DNA from: Paraphysomonas bandaiensis
Lineage: Eukaryota; Chrysophyceae
Assembly (NCBI GenBank): GCA_965644295.1
Contig: CBFFRP010000077.1
Location: 183,943 to 247,942 of the forward strand
Reading direction: 5' to 3'
Length of the DNA stretch: 64,000 bases
This document shows positions 24,311-37,175 of the stretch, piece by piece. The notes below the pieces were generated by a model. That model searched no databases. It was not told where the DNA came from and worked only from the letters and a program-made list of their open reading frames with translations. Both the position numbers and the translations under genes were made by a program. Position 1 is the first letter of the stretch, and each line of letters begins with the position of its first letter.

Positions 24311-25159
24311 CGAACGATTCGAAGCAGGAAGTTGTGCACGCAGTTCTTTATGTCTGCACTGCCAGGATCCGCATCCAATATTTTCATACACATAGCAAAC
24401 ACTATCATCCTTACTATGAGCTGAGTTTTGTTGAAATTTAGAACCCTTCGGCTCTTCCGTATCAATTGTGCATGCTTCTACCCTCCCTCTTATTCCAGCA
24501 AGAGATAATGTATACAGCAGTATAGGTGAATATATAATATGATGACATATAATTACGGAATGGGGTATGCTGTGTGTGAGTACATTACTGTCAATGAAAA
24601 CACCGTGTCAATTGTACTTCTTGTCGATATTTATCACATAAGGAAAATACTTTCAGTCAACCAAAATTACATATTCAATACCAGTGTACCAATAAACAGA
24701 ATTTAGATAATAGAATTCACACTGTACGTAGTAGCAAAGCAATTTGTTATAATTAAATATAGTACTCTTGACAATAGACTTCACAATATATACACAATGG
24801 TCACAAAAAAAAGTACATGTAAATGCTCCCGTCATCATCAACAGTAAATACAATATGTCATACACACGACAACACCACACGAACGACAATTCCCTTTCAT
24901 AAAATGTCGCCAAGTTTACATGTTTTTTTTCATTCCTTTGATTCCCTTTGATAGAATCAGCCACTCGTCAGCAGATGGTCGGATACCCATCACAGATGGT
25001 AGTATGCCGAGAGTATCACCTATCAGGCGTCAACATAAGAAAGGTAACTACGGAAGTAATAAAACACCTCACCATCACATTCAAAATCAGCAAGAGCACT
25101 GAGTGATGATAACGTGCGCATCACTCTTACAGAGCGTAATTGATCAGTAACCGTGACGT
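24311..25159. other. spacer, no supported gene
   Basis: AT-rich DNA with scattered short open frames on both strands, for example 24920-25102 on the plus strand, which ends in HHHIQNQQEH. None has a domain or a consistent exon structure. Confidence 0.35.
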
Positions 25160-26032
25160 TCACTCTAACATTTTAATATTAATTGCCATGAAGGTGGACG
25201 TCATAGAATTGCCATACCGTGACGCACTTGTTATCTCCACTTCCATGGGACTTTCGGGAGCCACGTCTGTGATGGCTTCATTTTCTACGTCCCCATCTTC
25301 TACTTCAGATTGGAAGTTGGCCGTGCTAATGTGTATAATGCAGGGAGGGGGTGAACTCTTTCGCAGCCGAAAGTTAAGTTCTTGTCTAACATAGAACCCT
25401 GTCGTATCGATCTCTATCACGATTGATAAGTAAAGAATATTCCATATTACGTATTCATACCTGCGGATAATGGATGTCCCAGCCGCAGGGCAATGAATGT
25501 ATTAGTGACTGGAGGAGTTGATTTGAATGCATCCTATTCGTCAATAACATGAAAGGTGTTCGTCAAAGGGAAGCAATACATTAGTTTAACACACCTCAGA
25601 CCACATGCTTATAATCTTTCGTATAACTCTTCGACAATTTTTCATTCTCTCATCTTCCGACATATTCATATCCTCCATATTACATACATTGGGATTAAAT
25701 TTGATTGTATATATTTCTCTTGGACATGAAACTGTTGGACCGATTACTATTCGAACTTCATACACAGGAAATTTCTTCGAAAATTCTGTGATCGAAGATT
25801 GAATACTTTTATATTCATTTAAAAATTTGATAGTATTTTTCTGTAAACGATTTGATTTCATAGTCTTCTTATCCTCATCACTGATACTGTCCATATGATG
25901 CTGTAGGAATTCTATTGTTGATGGAATCTGTTCTCTCATGTATAAAATATGAGAGAAGAGGGACATTATAATCTCTGATATTAATGAATTAGGTATAGAG
26001 TTTAGTGGTAGATTAATATAATGTTCGATCAT
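25160..26032 (-). CDS. p31comet-like (MAD2L1-binding) protein, tentative
   Basis: Three exons (25595-26032, 25461-25533, 25160-25413) join through clean GT-AG introns to 254 residues. The N-terminal half is helical with LFSHILYMREQIPSTIEFLQ, resembling the opening helices of MAD2L1BP. The middle has VYEVRIVIGPTVSCPREIYTI, close to the strand-turn pattern where p31comet contacts MAD2. The third part has TFIALRLGH, then the end is acidic. p31comet works with TRIP13/PCH2 to remodel the HORMA protein MAD2 and silence the spindle checkpoint. The match is by pattern only; another HORMA-fold protein is possible. The Met at 26032 is the only one ahead of the conserved helices. Confidence 0.5.
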
Positions 26033-26189
26033 GTTTAGAGAGAGGTGTGTGATAAGGTTATGGATGAGAGAGTGGGTTCATATTACTGTGGAGTGTAGTA
26101 ATGAGAACTAGAGCGGGAGGATTATGTATGTATCTATATGTAAAATCACGTACTTGTTACTTTATCTATGTATCTGTAGCATTATACGC

Positions 26190-26372
26190 ATTGTTCTTCA
26201 TGCTGCTGTACTGATGTGTGCATCTTCGCTCCATGTTGCTTGTCGGCATCCTTTGTATATTTTTGTTCCAAGATGCCTCTATTATTGAGACAATAATTAT
26301 CTGTATTCCAGCCGTATTTGTATTACAGTAATATAGATGATTTTTGCATCAATTTACTTCCGAAAAATAAGA
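26190..26372. repeat. dispersed repeat, copy B
   Basis: Inverted relative of 12436-12620, with shared blocks GGCATCCTTTGTATATTTTTGTTC and ATTATCTGTATTC (each with small differences). It sits upstream of the p31comet-like gene and in the divergent spacer before the PPDK-like gene. Confidence 0.6.
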
Positions 26373-26762
26373 TATACCATGTACTGCTCTGTATATGATG
26401 TGGATCACAACTATACCCATAAAATACATAGACTACGATGTATACCATGAACTTCAGAGGTAGTTTATCCAATGAAATATTTGACAATTTTAATCATTCG
26501 TAATCATTCGAAAAGGAATATTGAAGTTATATTTACATCCAATGAAAATTGTTATAGTTATATTGGTTTGATGACAATACTTTACTTTTTTCCAATGTTG
26601 ATGTTGAAATACACACTCTGGTTGTTTGTATGCTGTGGATGTATGGATTCTGCTGTATGTGAATGTGTCATCAGACTCATATCGCCACCTCATCACTGAT
26701 ATGATCATATAATACCCTCAAACCTCAGTGTCACATATACTATCAATAGATTTAATATACCA

Positions 26763-28567
26763 ATGGGTGAATCAAGCTGTATTGTTGAGTTTTCCGATGG
26801 TAATAGAATGAATACACAGTCACTGGGAATGAAAGGGGCTAACTTATGTGAGATGTCTCGTATGGTTCCAGTTCCTGATGGATTCATAATATCTAATCAA
26901 GGATGTATGGAATACTTCTCAACTAACTGTAGTAGTGTGTCTGGTATACCTTATCATGTAATGGAACAGTGTATAGCTGCTATTCATAAGTTAGAGAAGA
27001 GAACATGTATGAAGTTTGGAATAACTGATAAAGATAGCAGTGCTTGTCCTCTTCTTCTATCAGTTAGACCCAGTGCCCCCACTATTCTTGGCGGGTATGA
27101 AATTGATGTACTTGATTTGATATGATTATCACATGGATATTTCTGTGTATTGTTAAGGTTGATGGAATCTGTACTAAACCTGGGTCTAAATGACAGTAAC
27201 ATGGAATTACTAGCAAAAAATATGCCAGGAGGGAACCGACGATTTGCCCTGGATACGTACAAGCGCTTTTTGATTATGTATGCTACATCTGTCTTGAAAG
27301 TAGAAAAGCGTGCATGCGAGTTCATTTTGCAAATGGGCAAAGACAGAGAGGGGGTAGCGCTCGAAAGTGAGCTATCTGATGAAGGACTTGAGTGGGTGAT
27401 AGAGGAATTGAAACGTATCGCCCCCGTACCAGTCAATCCTTTTGACCAGCTATGGGGGGCCCTGCATGGAATATACGAGTCCTTCCAGTCAAGAGAGTAA
27501 GTGTTGTGCCCAAAACATAAGCATCATATATATTGGTTCAAGAGTACAGACTATATGTCGCACTTTTCGAAGTGGTTTATAATGAGATATATAGGTGTAA
27601 GCGATTCATGCACGACTACGATATGGATGAGATATACGGAATTCCGGTGGTGATACAGCAAATGGTATACGGTAATCTAAATGATAGTTCGGGTACTGGT
27701 GTGTGTTTCAGCCGGTTACTCAGTGTTGGAGGAAATCTATACGGTAAGGTATCTCTGCCTATAATAGTTTATTCAGTGGTTGGAGTTGAATTGCATAATA
27801 TTGTCAAATTATGCAGCTAGTGTACAGCTTAAAACACTGGCACATACTGTATCATTCTCCCCATGTTTACAACAGTATTATGAGTGATCTTATTGCGTGA
27901 GGAAGCACAGTGAAGTTTACTGTGTTATGATACGTTCTAATCTTTACACTGTAGGAAACTTTTTACCCGTGGGTGAGGGAGATGACATATCTTTCAATGA
28001 CTATCGCAAAGCTTCAGTACGTAATACTGATGTAGTATGCGCTCGTACTGTAATCGTATTGTAGTGTTTGACAACCATAGGTCGGAAACTCTACACTCAA
28101 CTAGAGGAGGAAGTTATCAAACTTGAAAAGGCGTACAAGCACAACTTTCAGGTGTATACCATGTCTTATACACATTAGTCTATTCTTTGACAAATATTTT
28201 GCGTCCATATCGTGACATCTATACCAATGACATAAACGATTTAAATTCACGAAATATTTATTATTTTACTGCATTGTCATTGCACAGTTCACTTAAACGT
28301 AATTTGTGTGGTATCTGCTACAGTTTGTAGAGTTTACTATTCAGGATGGCTCCCTATTTTTACTTGAGGTAAGATCTAATATTCACACATGTTAAGTATA
28401 TTCTGAACGACATTTGTAGACAAACGTCGTCAAGAATAACCCCCGGTTCAATGGGCGCCACTTTACTTTACCAATTGCCACAGAAAAAGATTTGTCACCC
28501 TCGGAAACTTTTTTTCTTGCTGACGAAGCTTCTGTTGCTGAGAACCCCTTACATACTCGGATATAGC
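26763..28567 (+). CDS. truncated pyruvate, phosphate dikinase-like protein (ATP-grasp domain only)
   Basis: About seven exons with short introns. The start MGESSCIVEF leads to LGMKGANLCEMSRM and VPDGFIIS, the nucleotide-binding start of PPDK. Then come LLLSVRPSAPTILGG joined to LMESVLNLGLND, NPFDQLWGALHGIYES, GIPVVIQQMVYGNLNDSSGTGVCFSR, LYGNFLPVGEGDD and finally EFTIQDGSLFLLE. These are the landmarks of the PPDK ATP-grasp half, in order. After that point the frame runs for some 55 unrelated residues and stops. The phosphohistidine domain (TxHAAVVAR-type) and the PEP/pyruvate barrel are absent, so it cannot run the full pyruvate to PEP reaction alone. It could be a truncated paralogue, a regulatory relic or a stand-alone phosphotransfer domain. 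The usual MPGMMDTV segment reads ILGGLMESV. Confidence 0.75.
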
Positions 28568-29075
28568 TGAGTGTTTGGTATAAATATAGTAGCTGCGAAT
28601 ATTCCGACCCTCTTCCGTGTTTTGAATTCTGATTAATCCTTTTACTATGTACTAAGTGATCTGTATATATCGTTGATATACTTAATAAGCAATATATATA
28701 ACTAAACACGACTATACCTAGTTTTTTAGTCAACATGTTGTGCGGTATATATAGCTATTGTGCTATTGTTACTACATCGCTCTGTTGCAGCTCAACGGTT
28801 ATGTCATACACCTGTTATACTTGTTGTACCTTCCATAATCATAGTACTCAGTACAGTCGGAAATAACACAATATAACCTCAATGATATACGAAATATAGT
28901 TAGCCTATTCTTCACAGATACGCCCAACGAAACTGACCACAGTTTGATTCTGTTGTATAGAGCTCAAAAACCCACCCGACTATGTACTATATGTAATTAA
29001 TTTATTATATATGCAAATGACAACACATTGTACTACGAGAAACCAAAACACGCCAAGAAACATATCTATTTTTAA
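28568..29075. other. spacer between convergent genes
   Basis: AT-rich. It separates the end of the PPDK-like gene from the end of the RasGAP gene on the opposite strand. I see no PPDK C-terminal sequence here, which supports real truncation rather than a missed exon. Confidence 0.5.
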
Positions 29076-32049
29076 TTATTCGGTTACCTTCTTTGATACT
29101 TCAGCCATGGTTTCATAAAAATGCTTCACTAGAAGAGCAACTTTCGTCTGAAAGCGCACAGCTTGAAGTTCATCGGACGACAAGTCGTCGGTTGTCCATA
29201 TGCGCATGTCATCCTTTTCCTTTGCTACCCTCGTTTGATCACCAGACGCGATTGTAAGCCGGACTTGAGTTTCTATTGCATGGCGCTGGTTTGTTCATAA
29301 AAAAGTCAATTCATAGGTCAAAAATACAATGTAGATATAGTATCTACGTAAACAATTTCAAAGCCAACTCAATATTATGTAGGTGGCGACATATATGTCC
29401 AGGATATTCAGTAGTACAATTATATGCTCAAACCTCTATGTCTACTTCTGGTAGAGTGGACAAGTTAGCCACGCGCTGGATGACTCTCGCAAAAGAAACA
29501 AGGGCTTTACGCACCTCCGAAGACTCAAAGGCACTCTTCGTGGCCGGGTCAACTACACTCCGTGACCGACTTTCATACCGTTCAACGTACGCTTCCAACT
29601 GAAATAAATACAATATTCGCTTTACAAGGTAGTGTGTGATAATATTACGTGATGGTCACATAATATGAAACACAGTATGACGGGTATTCAGCAATGTTAA
29701 CGATATATTCATACAATGTGTATTGCAACGCAGCTACAATTTGAGTCAAATCACCTTATCCATAGGAACCAGCTTTACAACCTCCTTAACAAGATCCTTT
29801 AGAGCATTTCCGTGATCTTCACTACCTGTCCACACATCAAGTAGATGTGGATGACTCAAAACGTGCGCCCCGAATATAATAGCAGCTACAGCAGGGTTCT
29901 TATCCATGCCTTCAATACAATCGACTTCCTGCTCCGATAACATGGCCATGGGGCCGGCAGCAGAAACTGGAGACGGCGGTGCACTCAGGTGCGTTCCAGA
30001 TTTTGAGCCAGAGGCTGCCTTCAGAGTAGCTCTCAGGTCAAAATGTATGGTAGAGGGAAGAATAGGCTCCGTGGCTCGAGCAGGCCTCGCACCATGAGGA
30101 TGACCAGTGTGAGTAAAAGGGGTGTTTTTCTGTTTGAATATGTGTGACTGCTGCCCCTGCGGTTCCGGCTGTCTACGTAGTGCACCCCATTCTAGCGGCG
30201 AAATAACAGCCGGACAGATGAGGCGAAGGAACAATGCAGCACAAGACGTAGCGTAGAACACACCGTATTCCGGTTCTCCGTTATGTTGCGCTCCATCTCT
30301 CCCAGCAATGGTCAGACGATGAATGGTGGATATAAGTAGACGCATGGAAGGAGGGATGACATGCTCATTGCTTTGCATCGTGTCAAAAAGATGACTGCAC
30401 TCATTATCTAACACGCTCTCAGGAGAAGAACCTGATTTCACTTCTGCACACAAATCAAATAACCGTAAGAGGTGAAATATCATTCATAAATAATAAAACA
30501 TATGTGATGTGACGCACGTGAAGATTCTTCGCTATTGCTTGATTCGTCTTCATGATTTACTGACTGTGTTTGAGGTTTCGTGTTCGGAACAAAGCTCTCG
30601 GGACTCGATGCAATCTAATTATTACGTCAGACAGCAGTACGCACATAAGACGAAACCGAGCGGACAGAGAAGTGATAGGCATGTAGAGAATAAAGAGCTA
30701 GAAAAAGTATATACAGAAGAGATCGCGAGTAAGGGGAAGACATGTAAGTGTATAAATACATATCTTCATTTACTCAATAGTTATCATAACGAAATACATA
30801 TCGACAAGACAATGCACAATGCCTACCCGGATAAGCGAAGGTAGAAGCCAAGTTGACAACATACCAGTATTTTGGGCAACGCCCTTAATAAAACTCCTGA
30901 AAAATATCAATACAGCACAAGTTAGAACACACACAAATGATTGATACAAAACATAATGCTTACGTTAAAAACAAACTCTCCACATTATCACGCCTGAGTG
31001 GTGTGTTAAAAGCACTGGTGTCTACAGAGTGCGATGTCTTCTCGCATTCCGCAGAACCGGCCAACTTTCCATTTTTTAGGGCAGGTAAGCACGTATTCGG
31101 TGAAAAATTACACGAGTCCCTAAACTCTCTCACCAAACTGATCTCCAGCCACATACCTAGCATATCAAGGGAGCTGGAGCCGGACCCTTGTGACATGGAT
31201 GCCATGGAGGCACGCCGGGTGTTATATTTCGCATTGCTGGTTTCTCCAAGCCACATGGCAAGAACCTGACCCATCTACATATCGACACATCGTTATATGT
31301 TGCATATACCAATCAAAATCTCAGACATTATTACATCAGCAAATTACAAGGTACGAAAATACTGAATATACTGCGCGAGCTACATTACATTTAAATGAAT
31401 GAATGTCACAGATTACATCCAGCGGATGTGCCACTACCTGGCGAGAGGCTTTTCCACGTTCAGATTTTTCCAAAAGCTCCAAGGATTCAAATATTGCCTG
31501 AATTACTGACACAGACACTTCGTTGGAGGAAGAAATAAAATCGTAAAGGCATTGCAGTGCGGATGCCTGGGGGTACGTAAAGGCCATAGGCTGTGAATCA
31601 TTAGAAGATTTTAATGACAGTGACCTATTCAAAGTTCTAAAAAGTGATCCTACTGTAGATCCTCCCGTGGGACTAGTTGGTTGTACGCGTTGATATAAAG
31701 ATGGGCGGTTCGTGCTCCCTGGTGGACACAGTTGTGTATTTTTAATATCTCTCACCCACAGTTTAGCCTCATCAGTATTACAACTAAATCGATATTTCCG
31801 TGCAGACGTTATTATCTCAAACTGTCCAACTCCAGGCTTCTGTGACTCTAATAGCACAACATCATCTATGGAGTCTAGCGCCAGTCTGAACTCATCTGAA
31901 TTAGTCGTTCCATCATGTGTATAGTAGAGACTCATAGAATCTAACACTAAATAACGTCGTTTATATGTACCATTAGGAAAAGAATGAAAGATTTTCTTGT
32001 TAACCCATCCTTCACGTATAACACTTGCTTGATTGATCATATGATTCAT
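29076..32049 (-). CDS. PH domain-RasGAP protein
   Basis: About eight exons. The first (32049 down to about 31410) encodes a PH domain: REGWVNKKIF, TYKRRYLVLDS, and a closing helix with LWVRDIKN. A serine-rich linker and a helical region follow (AMWLGETSNAKYNTRR, SLVREFRDSCNF). The RasGAP core contains FLRLICPAVISP, the invariant FLRxxxPAxxxP signature, with a low-complexity loop of about 80 residues inserted after it and then a helical continuation (LSEQEVDCIEGMDKN, VWTGSEDHGNALKDLVKEVV). The last exon ends VALLVKHFYETMAEVSKKVTE. RasGAPs speed GTP hydrolysis by Ras at the membrane, where PH domains bind phosphoinositides. I could not identify the arginine finger with certainty. ATGs at 32049 and 32040 are both possible starts. 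Confidence 0.85.
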
Positions 32050-32703
32050 CAGTAGTTTAATATCAACACATGTAATGGTTATAATGTATGTATGAGGATG
32101 TGTATTGATAGAGGACAGATTGATTTATAGCATGTTATATCCATCCTTGTATTTGATGTCTTGATAGAATATTAATAATGAGATGTATAATCAGTGGAAA
32201 TGAGATGGAGATTTCAATAGATATTCTAATGTACTGTATGATACATACTGAAATCATATACAAACATACTGCTGATGTGGTATACAGAGGAATATATGGT
32301 AGGAATACACTGGATAAAACAGAAAATGGTAATATTTACGATATTATTATAGAAAATGCCTAATTTTGTCCTAGAAAGTGATACAGTTTCGGTTTTCGTG
32401 TCAGAGTATGTACTGCTGTTATGAACTCATTTACGAGTATACTCCATACTCCATATGGTACTGTTTTCAGAAGATATGATGATGTACATCCCCTTGTATA
32501 TATGTACATACCTTCATGACTTCACTTCATAAAGTGAACCAATGATATGATTCGATACATGAAGTCTGAAGTGTGTTGTTGAGGGGTTGTATATGTATAT
32601 ATATATGGACCGACACTGTTATGATATATGCAACTATAGCCACAGTCACTGCTGATCTTCGGTGTCTTCATCTACAATCAGAGGAGGGTATCTTCTGTGA
32701 AAC
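32050..32703. promoter_or_regulatory. divergent upstream region
   Basis: This spacer separates the head-to-head RasGAP and WW/TPR genes. It contains TATATATA at about 32595 and several ATAC-type repeats. No coding exon is evident. Confidence 0.4.
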
Positions 32704-35700
32704 ATGAATGACACTCTACCGAATGGATGGACTGAGTATCAGACATCAGAGGGGGAGGTAATATGTCCTATGAGTGTGTATTCTGAGTAATAGTTTATAT
32801 CCCTGTAGATATATTATTATAACGAAAACACACAAGAATCCACATGGGAGAGACCATCAAACTGTGAATCAGAGGCTGAAATAACAGAGGTAATAGAAGA
32901 ACCATGCAACAAGCGATTAGGGGTGTCTATGAAGGTGTTTGATATGTTTATTGACTACTGTGGTGGAAGATCCGAGATAATCGGTCGGTCAACATCGTTT
33001 GTGTGTCGTCATTATTTGAAGCGGTTCACCAGCAGCCAAAAAGTGTCCTATGCCGAACTATTGAGCAGTGATTCCGCATCTTCCCGGTTGGTAGGCACTC
33101 CTACTGTCTATCTCGTGCATGCATGGGAAGATGGATTCCTAGATATTGCTGATGTCGTTCGAGAGAATTTCACTGGGCATGGAGCTTTTTTGTGGGTAGA
33201 CTTTTTTTGCCGTAACCACCACATCGATTATTCTCTTTCTGTTAATTGGTATGATACAAGCTGACAATTTCTTTGGTACATTTTAACTGTTGAATATAAG
33301 GCTGGTTCATGAGTGCAAGCCCTTCATTCAGAGTATGGAACGTACTGTCTTAGTGCTACCGACATGGTGGAACCCGGGATTCAGAAGTCGGTCTTGGTGT
33401 CTATGGGAACTGTACTGTGCAGCTTCATTGTCTGATTGTGTACTTGAAGTTGCTCTTCTGGAAGATCAGCAATCTTCATTGGAGAACGCACTGTTAGCAG
33501 ATTTTGACGTAGTACACGAAATGCTGACGGATATTCACGTTTCCAAAGCGACTTCCACCTCTGGAGGGGAAGTGTTGCATAGTAGTATGGCCTTAGAGAC
33601 TATAGGCGTAGCTGGAGTAGATGCAGTGCTCGTTAAGGCTATACGGAGGTGGCTAGAAAGCTTCTCTATGTCGCGTGTATCTACTGGTGATATAAACGCT
33701 CCGAAAGTTTCCTCTGTTGATTGGATGGTGTGTGTTGCCCGCCTGGTGGAGTTCCAGGGACGAATACCCGAAGCTGAAACTCATTTTAAGCATATTTTGA
33801 GTTCACGACGCTGTGCTTACGCTGATTGTAGTGTTGAAGTGCTGGATGCTCTCCGGAATCTCTCGAGGGTCCTTTTCAACCAAATGAAGTACTCTGAGGC
33901 TGAGCCCTTGTACTCTGAAGCGCTTGCGATTTGCCGCAGTTCTCTAGGTAGCTCGGATCATACAACCTTGGAGGCCATATCTAACTTAGGGAAAGTCTTG
34001 CGATATCAGGGGAAACTACGAGAAGCCGAATATCTATATCGTGAAGCTGTTACTTCCTGTCGAAAGGATTTAGGGAACGACCATCCTGACACATTCACAG
34101 CCTTAAGCAACCTTAGTCTCCTTCTACAAGCAATGGGCAATATCGAGGAGGCACTTACACTTTGTAGTCATGCCCTTAGTGGAAGACGTCGGGTTCTGGG
34201 TGGTGATCACCCGGTAACACTTGTGTCTATAAACAACCTAGCAATGGTATTACAGCAAATGGGTAACCTCGCGGATGCAGAGAAGCTATTCAGAGAGTGT
34301 GTGACGACGAGGCGGAAGAACCTTGGGCCATGTCACACACAAACCGTTATTTCAGCCAGCAATCTAGGCATGGTTTTGAAATCATTAGGCAAGCACGATG
34401 AGAGTCTTGAATTGTTGTCAGAAGTATTGATAAATAGACGGGCCTCTCTAGGCAATACGCATCCAAGTACTCTCTCATCAATGGGAAATTTAGCCACGCT
34501 TTTGCAAGACATGAAACAGTACGATAAGGCGGAACGTTTATATCGGGAATTACTTCAGGCCAAGCGTTCAATTTATGGAAACACACACGCAGACACCATG
34601 ACAGTTGTTCAAAACCTTGGGTCTTTAATGCAAGATGCAGGGCGATTTGCCGAGGCCAGGCCATTGTTTGAAGAAGCTCTTCAAGTGCGAAGAGACATCC
34701 TTGGTATGTAGCCATCTGTTTTCCGTGTTTTACAACCCATTTCTGCATACAATAAAAATACGTGAGCAACTAGAACTACCTTATTTTGTGCTCATCAGGA
34801 AATCATCATTTAGATACCATACACTCTGTTCATAGCCTCGGTCACCTTCTGCTTTGTCAAGCACGTCACATGGAAGCTCAACCCTTGCTAAGGGAAGCAT
34901 TAGATTGGCGTAAAGAGAATATGGGTTTTACACATCCGTTGACCCTGACGTCAATGAGTTGCTTGGCAGATGCGTTGATTGGAGGCGGTCGTCAGCGCGA
35001 GGGTGAGGCTCTGCAGCGACGGTGCTTAGTAATTATGCGGGAGGTTTATGGACCACACCACCCAGAAACTTTAGTGTCACTACTTAACTTAGCCAAAACA
35101 ATGACGGTATTCAGGAAGGACATCGATTGCCGGGACGAAGCAGAGGAGCTCCTTCGAGAATGTGTGGAAATTTCCCGCAAGCATCTTGGAGTGTACCACC
35201 CTCTCTATCTGCGTGCACTATTCTCGCTGGGTAAATTTCTGCATATTGAGGAGAGGTATGGGGAAGCTGAGCCACTGTATCGAGAAGTTCGGTCATCTCG
35301 GAAAAAGCAATTAGGGGAGAAGCATTGGACAACTTTGAGTTCTGCATATAATCTTGGGTCACTGCTGAACGATACTGGGCGCTATGCTGAGGCAGAGGCT
35401 TTACTTCGAGAAGTTTTAAAGTTGCGTACTGAGGTGCTTGGACGAAGTCACAGGTCAACCTTGATGACACAAGGCCTCTTGGGGAGTATTTTACAAGCAC
35501 AGGGGTCGTTACTGGAAGCGGAAACAGTATTTCGGGACACCTTGCAACTCAGGCGGAATGAACTTGGTACTAATTCAGATACACTGATGGCGATATATCA
35601 ATTAGCATCTCTTCTGATATTACAAGCAGAGAAAATATGCAGTGATAAATCTATCTCAGACACAGGCGGAGGGTGTATATCAGAGGCTATAACACTTCTT

Positions 35701-35925
35701 CGAGAGTGTGTCGAGGGAAGACGTCAGACACTTGGCCCGTTGCACAGAGAAACTCTTTCTGCGATTAATAGACTAGCAATGCTGCTACATAAACAAGGAA
35801 TGGTCATAGAGGCAGAAACTCTGTACATAGAATGTCTACAAGGGTTTCGAGAGATATTGGGAAAGGCACATAGAGATACTGTTATTGTTGAAAAGAATTT
35901 GGAGTTACTTAAAAGTGAAAAGTAG
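32704..35925 (+). CDS. WW domain + TIR-like domain + kinesin-light-chain-type TPR protein
   Basis: Four exons (32704-32757, 32809-33248, 33301-34703, 34799-35925) give about 1007 residues. The N-terminus is a WW domain split by the first intron (LPNGWTEYQ, YYYNENTQESTWERP). Next is an alpha/beta domain with VYLVHAWEDGF, FLWVDFFCRN, RTVLVLPTWWNP and RSWCLWELYCA, a TIR-like layout seen beside TPRs in many protists. The rest is at least 14 repeats of about 42 residues of the kinesin light chain kind (ALSNLSLLLQAMGNIEEALTL; each ends near RR-LG-HP-T). Such TPRs bind peptides or cargo. The protein may be a sensor or adaptor; whether the TIR-like part cleaves NAD cannot be read here. It is one of the longest open reading regions in the window. 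Confidence 0.87.
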
Positions 35926-36214
35926 TGTAGTTTAATTTTCTTATATTATTATTGCTAGTGTACTAGGGTAGTACACTGAAATGCAGTTTGCGTATAGCTG
36001 GAATGTATGGTTATTTTACTTTTTCAGTTTGTATTATGAATATGAATTGTAATGGAGAAATATAATTTGTAATAGTAGTAAGTCGTGCGTACTGGAGAGA
36101 ATTGGGGTCGTGGAACATGGATACAATTTCTGTGCAAATAATTATTAATTCTACTACCTACTACAGGCACTACTGTGCATGATTCCTTTGCAATTGCTTA
36201 TATATTCCTTTTTT
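35926..36214. other. 3' flank of the TPR gene
   Basis: AT-rich, with a T tract just before the next element at about 36208-36218. Nothing else is seen. Confidence 0.4.
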
Positions 36215-36838
36215 TTTATTATTTATTATTAGCAATAGGCGTGTAAGAGTCAGGACTAATGTAGCATTGCAATTTTTGCTTGTGCCTAGTATTCTTGTAT
36301 TCTTCTACCAGTTTAATACTGTATTCTGTACTCTGCCCTCAAAAGTCGGACTCGCACCTTTTCGTGGTGTTCTAGCGGATAAATACCGGAGGTATTTCTC
36401 CGGGAAACTAACATAAGCCGCATATATAGTCAGCAGATATTGTTCTGCCCACTCATAGTCAAATGCTTGTGTGACACGAGGGACACTAATAAGTGTCACT
36501 TGTGTAGACGTCTTTGGACCTTCACGAATATAACAGGTATCCGTGAATGGACCCACCTATCAAAGGGCATCCGAGGTATTGGACTGACTGCTGAAGTCAA
36601 GCATCCCGGGATAGTTCACCTTAAGGACTCCAAAATCTTGATGTCAGCAGGTGTCAGGTGTATCAACTATCAACATTCTACTTTTTCAATGCGTTTGGTT
36701 TGAGTGATAGAGTGAAAGTGGTTGTTCCTTGGTGCTTGCGGTAACGCACAAGCAGCTTTCTAAGAGCTAAATTATAGAATATCATAGTTAAACACTGACT
36801 CTTAAACGTCTTTTGCTAATAATAAGACTTTCACTACT
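36215..36838. mobile_element. copy 4 of the inverted-repeat element family, nearly complete
   Basis: Left end ATTATTAGCAATAGGCG then TGTAAGAGTCAG at about 36225-36255; right end CTGACTCTTAAACG then TTTTGCTAATAATAAGACTTTC at about 36800-36835. They form imperfect terminal inverted repeats of about 35 bp around a 0.6-kb body. The body carries all family blocks (GTCGGACTCGCACC, GCCCACTCATAG, CACAAGCA) and no transposase. This is a MITE-like, non-autonomous DNA element. Confidence 0.72.
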
Positions 36839-37175
36839 ACTGTACTGTATTCTCTATTCAATAAATATCGGTTGCGAACTATACCATATAAAACATTTGT
36901 TTTCTAAGTTTCGGTAATACGCCAATGCAATTGATGGCTATCCCATTGCTCTTGACTTGAACAACTCTAACAATGTGTGCTGCTTCACACGGAACCTCAT
37001 TAAAGTGTGCATCAAATCGGCTTGGTTGTCGCCAGAATTTATCACAAATGTTTATTATTAACTTTCAACACATCAGTGAAAAAATACCATCGTTGGAAAG
37101 ACTGCCTATACTACTTCTGCATGTGTAGAGCATACTCCTCTGATATTTATGTGGTATTAGCCGTGAGCTACGCAA
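36839..37175. other. spacer downstream of the ABC transporter gene
   Basis: Contains the 3' flank of the minus-strand ABCG gene. Short open frames only. Confidence 0.4.
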
